Assembly: GCA_021299035.1 (NCBI GenBank)
Contig: JAJTGD010000017.1
Location: 1-64,000 of the forward strand
Length of the DNA stretch: 64,000 nucleotides
Direction of reading: 5' to 3'
Origin: Oxalobacteraceae bacterium
Lineage (GTDB): Bacteria; Pseudomonadota; Gammaproteobacteria; Burkholderiales; Burkholderiaceae_D
In this document: positions 59,468-64,000 of the stretch, one piece after another
How the letters are laid out: each line of letters begins with the position of its first letter
Position numbering within the stretch: the stretch's first letter is position 1
Notes under the pieces: model-generated
What the model was told of the DNA's origin: nothing
What the model saw: only the letters and a program-made list of their open reading frames with translations
Database searches by the model: none
Program-made: the position numbers and the translations under genes

Positions 59468-61897
59468 TTGAGCACTTACCCCTACAGCATCCCCAGCCGG
59501 GAAGATATCCTCGGCATATTGCGCACCAATGCCGAGCCGCAAACTATTGCGGCGATCGCGAAGGCGCTCTCGGTCAAAGACGTCGAGCTTGACGGTTTGA
59601 GTCGTCGTTTGACGGCCATGGAGCGTGACGGACAAATCAAGCCTGATCGCCGCGGTCGTCTGCAGCTGGCGAATACATCAAACTTTATTGAGGGCAGTGT
59701 CTCGGCACATCGAGATGGCTATGGGTTTTTACTGCCGGATGGTGGCGAGGATATTTTCTTGCCAGAGCGTGAGATGCAGAAAGTACTGCACGGTGATCGT
59801 GTTCAGGTACGCGTAACGGGTCTTGATCGTCGTGGTCGCCCTGAGGGTACGATTGTCGAAGTGGTCAGTCGCGCTAACACCCATGTGATTGGTCGTCTGG
59901 TCAATGAAAATGGTGTTTGGCTGGTGGTGCCGGAGGACAAGCGCATCAGCCATGACATCATGCTGGCGGGCTCGGTCGGCGAGGCGAAAGCCGGGCAAGT
60001 CGTGAGCGTTGAATTGACGGAGCAGCCATCTCGTTATTCACAGCCATTGGGCAAGATCGCCGAAGTATTGGGCGAGATTGATGACCCTGGCATGGAGATC
60101 GAGATCGCAGTGCGAAAGTACGGCGTCCCTCACGAGTTTTCAGCAGCGGCGCAAAAACTGGCAGCGGCTTTGCCGTCTGAGGTCGGTGACAATGATCTCG
60201 ATGCACGCGTAGATTTGCGCGACGTGCCACTAGTCACGATTGATGGCGAAGATGCGCGCGACTTTGATGATGCGGTGTACTGCGAACCCTGCAAGATCGG
60301 GCGCGCCAAAGGCTACCGTTTGATCGTGGCGATCGCCGATGTCAGCCATTATGTGAAACCAAATGATGCGCTGGATGCTGATGCCTTAGAGCGCAGTACC
60401 TCGGTCTATTTCCCGCGGCGTGTGATACCGATGCTGCCGGAAAAATTGTCGAATGGTTTGTGCTCGCTGAATCCAGAAGTTGACCGCCTCACGCTGGTGT
60501 GTGATGCCGTCATCACGATGAGCGGAGAAATCCGCGCCTACCAGTTCTATCCGGCGGTGATTCACTCGGCAGCGCGACTGACCTACACCGAAGTGGCTGC
60601 GATCCTCTCCAATACACGAGGGCCAGAGGCGCAGCGGCGCCCTGGCTTGCTACCGCATCTTCAAGATTTGTATGACTTGTTTCAGGTCTTGCTGGCAGCG
60701 CGCAAGCAGCGTGGTGCGATGGACTTTGAAACCACCGAGACCTATATCGTTGTCAATGCCGCTGGTAAGATCGAGAAGATCTTGCCACGCACCCGCAACG
60801 ATGCGCATCGGGTGATTGAGGAGTGCATGCTTGCCGCTAACGTTTGTGCGGCAGATTTTGTGCATCGGCATGAGCACCCGGCGCTGTATCGCGTCCATGC
60901 AAGCCCGTCAGAAGAAAAGCTGAATCAGCTGCGAACCTTCCTCAAACAGCTCGGGTTGTCGCTCGGCGGTGGCAATTCACCGGCGGCTTCGGATTATGCT
61001 CAGCTGATGGAAAAAATTCACGGCCGGCCAGATGCCGTGCTGCTACAGACCATGCTGCTGCGGTCGATGCAGCAAGCGGTTTATAGCCCGGAGAACATCG
61101 GCCATTTTGGTTTGTCGTATCAGGCGTATGCGCATTTCACGAGTCCGATTCGTCGCTACCCGGATTTGCTGACCCATCGCGCGATCAAGGCGATTTTGCA
61201 AGGCAAGCGCTACCATCCGAAGGGTATAGAGACCGAGACGCTCAACACAAGTCTTTCACCGATGGCGCGCAAGCTACTCGCGCGCGACCGTGCCAGCGGC
61301 AAGAAGCGCGCTGAAGGTGACTTGGCGATATGGGAATCACTCGGTATTCATTGCTCGGCGAATGAGCGGCGCGCCGACGAGGCCTCGCGCGATGTCGAGG
61401 CTTGGCTCAAGTGTTATTTTGTGCGCGACAAACTCGGTGAAGAATTCACCGGAACGATTTCGGGTGTCGCGTCCTTCGGTATCTTTGTGCAGCTTGATGC
61501 GCTGTATATCGAAGGCATGGTGCATGTGACCGATCTGGGTGCTGATTATTTTCAATATGATGAAGCGCGCCATGAGCTGCGCGGTCAGCGTACCGGTATT
61601 CGTTATCAACTGACCGACCGTGTCACGGTGCAAGTCAGTCGGGTGGATCTGGATGCGCGTCGTATTGACCTGCGACTTGTCCATCAGCCGGATATTCACA
61701 CGCAAATTAAGAAAGAGTCGCGCCGGGCCGATGCAGAGCATGTGCGTAGTGGTTTATTCGGGGCTAAAAAAGCTGCGAAGAAAGCTACTAAAAAAGCCGC
61801 TGCTGCCAAGCCGGAGAGCGCCAAGGCACGCAAGAGCGCCAAGAAGACGAATGGTAGTGGCAGTGCATCGCGCACTGGCCGTAAAAAGCGCAAGTAG
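59468..61897 (+). CDS. rnr: ribonuclease R
   Basis: 809 residues from TTG at 59468 (LSTYPYSIPSRED), where family similarity begins. An ATG at 59336 would add 44 Arg-rich residues with no family likeness, and neither start has a strong ribosome site. Order: winged-helix N-terminal domain, two cold-shock domains, RNB catalytic domain with the metal-binding aspartates in DGEDARDFDDAVY, an S1 domain (EFTGTISGVASFGIFVQ) and a Lys/Ala-rich basic tail. It degrades structured RNA 3'-5' and matters in stationary phase and cold. It ends 6 nt before rlmB. Confidence 0.95.
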   Translation: MSTYPYSIPSREDILGILRTNAEPQTIAAIAKALSVKDVELDGLSRRLTAMERDGQIKPDRRGRLQLANTSNFIEGSVSAHRDGYGFLLPDGGEDIFLPEREMQKVLHGDRVQVRVTGLDRRGRPEGTIVEVVSRANTHVIGRLVNENGVWLVVPEDKRISHDIMLAGSVGEAKAGQVVSVELTEQPSRYSQPLGKIAEVLGEIDDPGMEIEIAVRKYGVPHEFSAAAQKLAAALPSEVGDNDLDARVDLRDVPLVTIDGEDARDFDDAVYCEPCKIGRAKGYRLIVAIADVSHYVKPNDALDADALERSTSVYFPRRVIPMLPEKLSNGLCSLNPEVDRLTLVCDAVITMSGEIRAYQFYPAVIHSAARLTYTEVAAILSNTRGPEAQRRPGLLPHLQDLYDLFQVLLAARKQRGAMDFETTETYIVVNAAGKIEKILPRTRNDAHRVIEECMLAANVCAADFVHRHEHPALYRVHASPSEEKLNQLRTFLKQLGLSLGGGNSPAASDYAQLMEKIHGRPDAVLLQTMLLRSMQQAVYSPENIGHFGLSYQAYAHFTSPIRRYPDLLTHRAIKAILQGKRYHPKGIETETLNTSLSPMARKLLARDRASGKKRAEGDLAIWESLGIHCSANERRADEASRDVEAWLKCYFVRDKLGEEFTGTISGVASFGIFVQLDALYIEGMVHVTDLGADYFQYDEARHELRGQRTGIRYQLTDRVTVQVSRVDLDARRIDLRLVHQPDIHTQIKKESRRADAEHVRSGLFGAKKAAKKATKKAAAAKPESAKARKSAKKTNGSGSASRTGRKKRK

Positions 61898-61903
61898 GTA
61901 AAT

Positions 61904-62650
61904 TTGAAATCGAAACTTATTTTTGGCTTTCACGCAGTGACCGCGCGTTTGCGGCTGGATGCATCGACCGTGGAGGAAATCTACGTCGATTCATCGCGCC
62001 ATGATCGTCGCATGGGTGATCTGTTACGCGCCGCCAAAGGCGTCAATGTGCGTGTGATCCAAGCAGACGATCAGCGCCTTGATGCTATGGTGGGTACGCG
62101 GCGTCATCAAGGTGTTGTCGCCCGCGCGGGCGAACTCTCGTTGGCGCGCAACCTGGCCGAGCTGCTGGATATGATTCAGGGTCCGCCACTTTTGCTGCTG
62201 TTGGATGGCGTGACTGATCCGCACAACCTCGGCGCGTGCCTGCGTGTGGCGGATGGTGCTGGCGCGCATGCAGTGATCGCCCCCAAGGACCGAGCAGTGG
62301 GGCTGAACGCAACCGCCAGCAAAGTCGCCAGCGGCGCAGCGGAGTCCGTACCATATATCACCGTCACCAATTTGGCACGCACTATGCGTGAGTTACAGGA
62401 GCGCGATATTTGGTTGACCGGTACCACCGATGATGCCGAGCAGAGCATGTTCGATCTTGACTACACAGGTGGTACCGCCTTTGTGATGGGCTCGGAAGGC
62501 GAGGGGATGCGACGCCTGACTCGCGAGAACTGTGATCGTCTGGTGAGCCTGCCGATGATGGGCACGGTTGAGAGTCTGAACGTCTCGGTTGCTTCCGGGG
62601 TGTGCTTGTATGAGGCGCGCCGCCAGCGGCTGCGTGCGGCGGGTGGGTAA
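61904..62650 (+). CDS. rlmB: 23S rRNA (guanosine-2'-O)-methyltransferase RlmB
   Basis: 248 residues from TTG at 61904. An L30e-like N-terminal substrate-binding domain is followed by the SPOUT domain with the three trefoil-knot motifs ([44 protein letters not shown]). It methylates G2251 of 23S rRNA. It is in operon with rnr. Confidence 0.95.
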   Translation: MKSKLIFGFHAVTARLRLDASTVEEIYVDSSRHDRRMGDLLRAAKGVNVRVIQADDQRLDAMVGTRRHQGVVARAGELSLARNLAELLDMIQGPPLLLLLDGVTDPHNLGACLRVADGAGAHAVIAPKDRAVGLNATASKVASGAAESVPYITVTNLARTMRELQERDIWLTGTTDDAEQSMFDLDYTGGTAFVMGSEGEGMRRLTRENCDRLVSLPMMGTVESLNVSVASGVCLYEARRQRLRAAGG

Positions 62651-62679
62651 AATATCGGGATCGGTCCCGGAGTCCTGAC

Positions 62680-63429
62680 ATGTTCAGCCGCCTTAACGAA
62701 GACATCAGCAGCATCATGCAGCGTGATCCCGCAGCGCGTAGTCGCTGGGAGGTCTTGACCTGCTATCCCGGCTTGCACGCGATTGTTATGCACCGCTGGG
62801 CAAATGCTTGCTGGCGTATGGGTCTGAAATGGCTGGGCCGTTTCATCTCGCACATCTCGCGTTGGCTGACTGGCATCGAGATTCACCCCGGTGCGATCAT
62901 TGGGCGCCGCGTATTCATTGATCACGGCTTTGGCGTCGTGATCGGCGAGACGGCAGAGATCGGCGATGATTGCACCATCTATCAGGGCGTCACGCTCGGC
63001 GGCACATCGTTGAATAAAGGTAGCAAGCGTCATCCAACCTTGGGCCGTGGTGTGATCATTGGTGCGGGGGCGCAAGTCTTGGGTGGATTCACGGTGGGCG
63101 AGGGTGCCAAGGTGGGCTCCAATGCGGTGGTCGTCAAAGAGGTACCTGCTGGCGCGACTGCAATCGGTAACCCGGCGCGTGTGATCGCGAAAGACACGCA
63201 TCCCGGGCGGGACGATGCAGCAGCGCGTATGTTTGCGGCGTATGGTCTGACGCCAAATGGTGACGATCCCTTGTCCAAAGCCTTGCACGGTTTGATCGAT
63301 AATGCGGCCTCGCAAGAGACGCAATTGCAGAAAATCGTCGCAGCCCTCAAAGCGGCGGGCATTGCTGTTGAAGAAGTAGCGCCCTCCGATCGTTTCGATG
63401 CCGATCAACTCAACAAACTCGTTGAGTAA
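62680..63429 (+). CDS. cysE: serine O-acetyltransferase (short form)
   Basis: 249 residues. The N-terminal helical part is shorter than in E. coli CysE, as in EpsC/short SATs. The left-handed beta helix of hexapeptide repeats ([21 protein letters not shown] ... [20 protein letters not shown]) carries the catalytic histidine and aspartate. It makes O-acetylserine for cysteine synthesis. Confidence 0.94.
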   Translation: MFSRLNEDISSIMQRDPAARSRWEVLTCYPGLHAIVMHRWANACWRMGLKWLGRFISHISRWLTGIEIHPGAIIGRRVFIDHGFGVVIGETAEIGDDCTIYQGVTLGGTSLNKGSKRHPTLGRGVIIGAGAQVLGGFTVGEGAKVGSNAVVVKEVPAGATAIGNPARVIAKDTHPGRDDAAARMFAAYGLTPNGDDPLSKALHGLIDNAASQETQLQKIVAALKAAGIAVEEVAPSDRFDADQLNKLVE

Positions 63430-63474
63430 GTCATTGTCGTCGGTGTCTTGATCCCTTTTTATTTATCAGCTTCT

Positions 63475-63500
63475 TGAAACGATTTTTCTTATTCGTTTCA
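63475..63500. other. 8-bp inverted repeat between cysE and the ligase gene
   Basis: TGAAACGA (63475-63482) and TCGTTTCA (63493-63500) with a T-rich 10-nt loop, in the 92-nt gap between convergent genes. No U run follows either arm, so it is a weak terminator candidate at best. Confidence 0.45.
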
Positions 63501-63521
63501 TTGCGATTAGCATTAGCTAAC

Positions 63522-64000
63522 TCAGTGCGATTGGTTTTCCCCAGTTGCACGATTCAACTCTAATGCTCTGAGTACGTTGCGCTGAACCTTGCCGGTCGTA
63601 GTCATCGGCAGCGCATCAATGAACTCGATCTGCTTCGGGTATTCATATGGCGCTAGCTGGCCGCGCACATGCTGCTGCAATGCCTTGATCAGTTCAGCAT
63701 CTTGCTGCTCGCCGCGCGGTGTCTCGGGTGTCAGCACAATGAATGCCTTCACTAAATTGCCGCGCTCTGCATCCGGTGTGGGCACCACAGCGGCATTCGC
63801 GACGGCCGGGTGCTTGACCAGACAGTTCTCGATTTCCGATGGCCCGATTCGATAACCTGCGGCCTTGAACATGTCATCCGCACGACCGCGATACCAGAGG
63901 TAGCCGTCGGCATCCATCTCCGCTAAATCGCCAGTCATCAGCCAGTCACCGCGGTACTTGTCTCGACTTGCATCGGGGCGACGCCAGTAGCCAGTGAAAA
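63522..64000 (-). CDS. AMP-forming acyl-CoA synthetase, C-terminal part
   Basis: The 5' end lies beyond the window. The visible about 159 residues contain FTGYWRRPDASRDKYRGDW, the TGDLA motif, the hinge YRGRADDMFKAAGYRIGPSEIE and the catalytic lysine region PMTTTGKVQRNVLRALE, all typical of the ANL superfamily C-terminal domain. Substrate chain length cannot be judged; acetyl-, medium-chain or aromatic acyl-CoA ligases are possible. Confidence 0.85.
   Translation of the reverse strand, partial: FTGYWRRPDASRDKYRGDWLMTGDLAEMDADGYLWYRGRADDMFKAAGYRIGPSEIENCLVKHPAVANAAVVPTPDAERGNLVKAFIVLTPETPRGEQQDAELIKALQQHVRGQLAPYEYPKQIEFIDALPMTTTGKVQRNVLRALELNRATGENQSH

Overview
This window reads as a chromosome segment of a betaproteobacterium, most likely of the order Burkholderiales. 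The basis is gene order and protein families: mdh - GntR regulator - sdhCDAB - sdhE - gltA - odhA - odhB - lpd - zapE; surE - pcm - nlpD - rpoS - rlmD; ndk - rlmN - pilF - rodZ - ispG - hisS - yfgM - bamB - der - hfq - hflX - hflK - hflC - DUF2065 - hisZ - purA; a DUF2863 gene; and an IHF-alpha with a long N-terminal extension. Coding density is high, base composition looks even, and no phage, insertion sequence, CRISPR array or other transferred block is visible.

Layout. 1-3338: the start of a 3-hydroxybutyrate dehydrogenase, a divergent alpha/beta hydrolase and relA. 3362-11537: tRNA-Val(GAC), then thrS, infC (probable AUA start), rpmI, rplT, pheS, pheT, ihfA and a MerR-type regulator. 11538-14520: three bactofilin genes and a membrane-anchored M23 endopeptidase, a cell-shape/peptidoglycan module. 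14784-16575: a DUF2863 gene whose reading frame runs through a tRNA-Pro(GGG) gene, and a small membrane protein. 16681-32548: an almost complete TCA-cycle set (acnA, mdh, sdhCDABE, gltA, odhAB, lpd) with a GntR regulator and a strong palindrome between mdh and gntR. 32553-36876: a lipoprotein, zapE, two small proteins and a DinG/YoaA helicase. 36929-41829: surE-pcm-nlpD-rpoS-rlmD. 41893-58489: Bax-inhibitor-1 protein, ndk, and the long rlmN-to-purA housekeeping run. 58495-64000: a phosphoribosyltransferase, tRNA-Leu(CAG), rnr, rlmB, cysE and the 3' part of an AMP-forming acyl-CoA ligase.

How the genes work together: translation (aminoacyl-tRNA synthetases, IF3, L35, L20, tRNAs), oxidative central metabolism (TCA), stationary-phase and stringent control (relA, rpoS, hfq, rnr) and envelope maintenance (bactofilins, M23/LytM proteins, BamB, RodZ, PilF, HflKC).

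Main anomaly: three very conserved TCA genes lack an internal block of about 80-105 nt while their flanks are intact. acnA has lost about 34 residues between the first and second Fe-S cysteines (in frame). sdhB has lost about 95-105 nt with a frameshift. odhA has lost about 27 residues of the N-terminal segment (in frame). A fourth oddity is the DUF2863 frame that has no stop before the tRNA-Pro gene and its terminator. Either this genome or assembly has suffered a series of short deletions, or the organism's oxidative TCA cycle is decaying. Read mapping or PCR would decide. I do not see a convincing new defence or mobile system; the remaining points of interest are regulatory RNA structures and operators.
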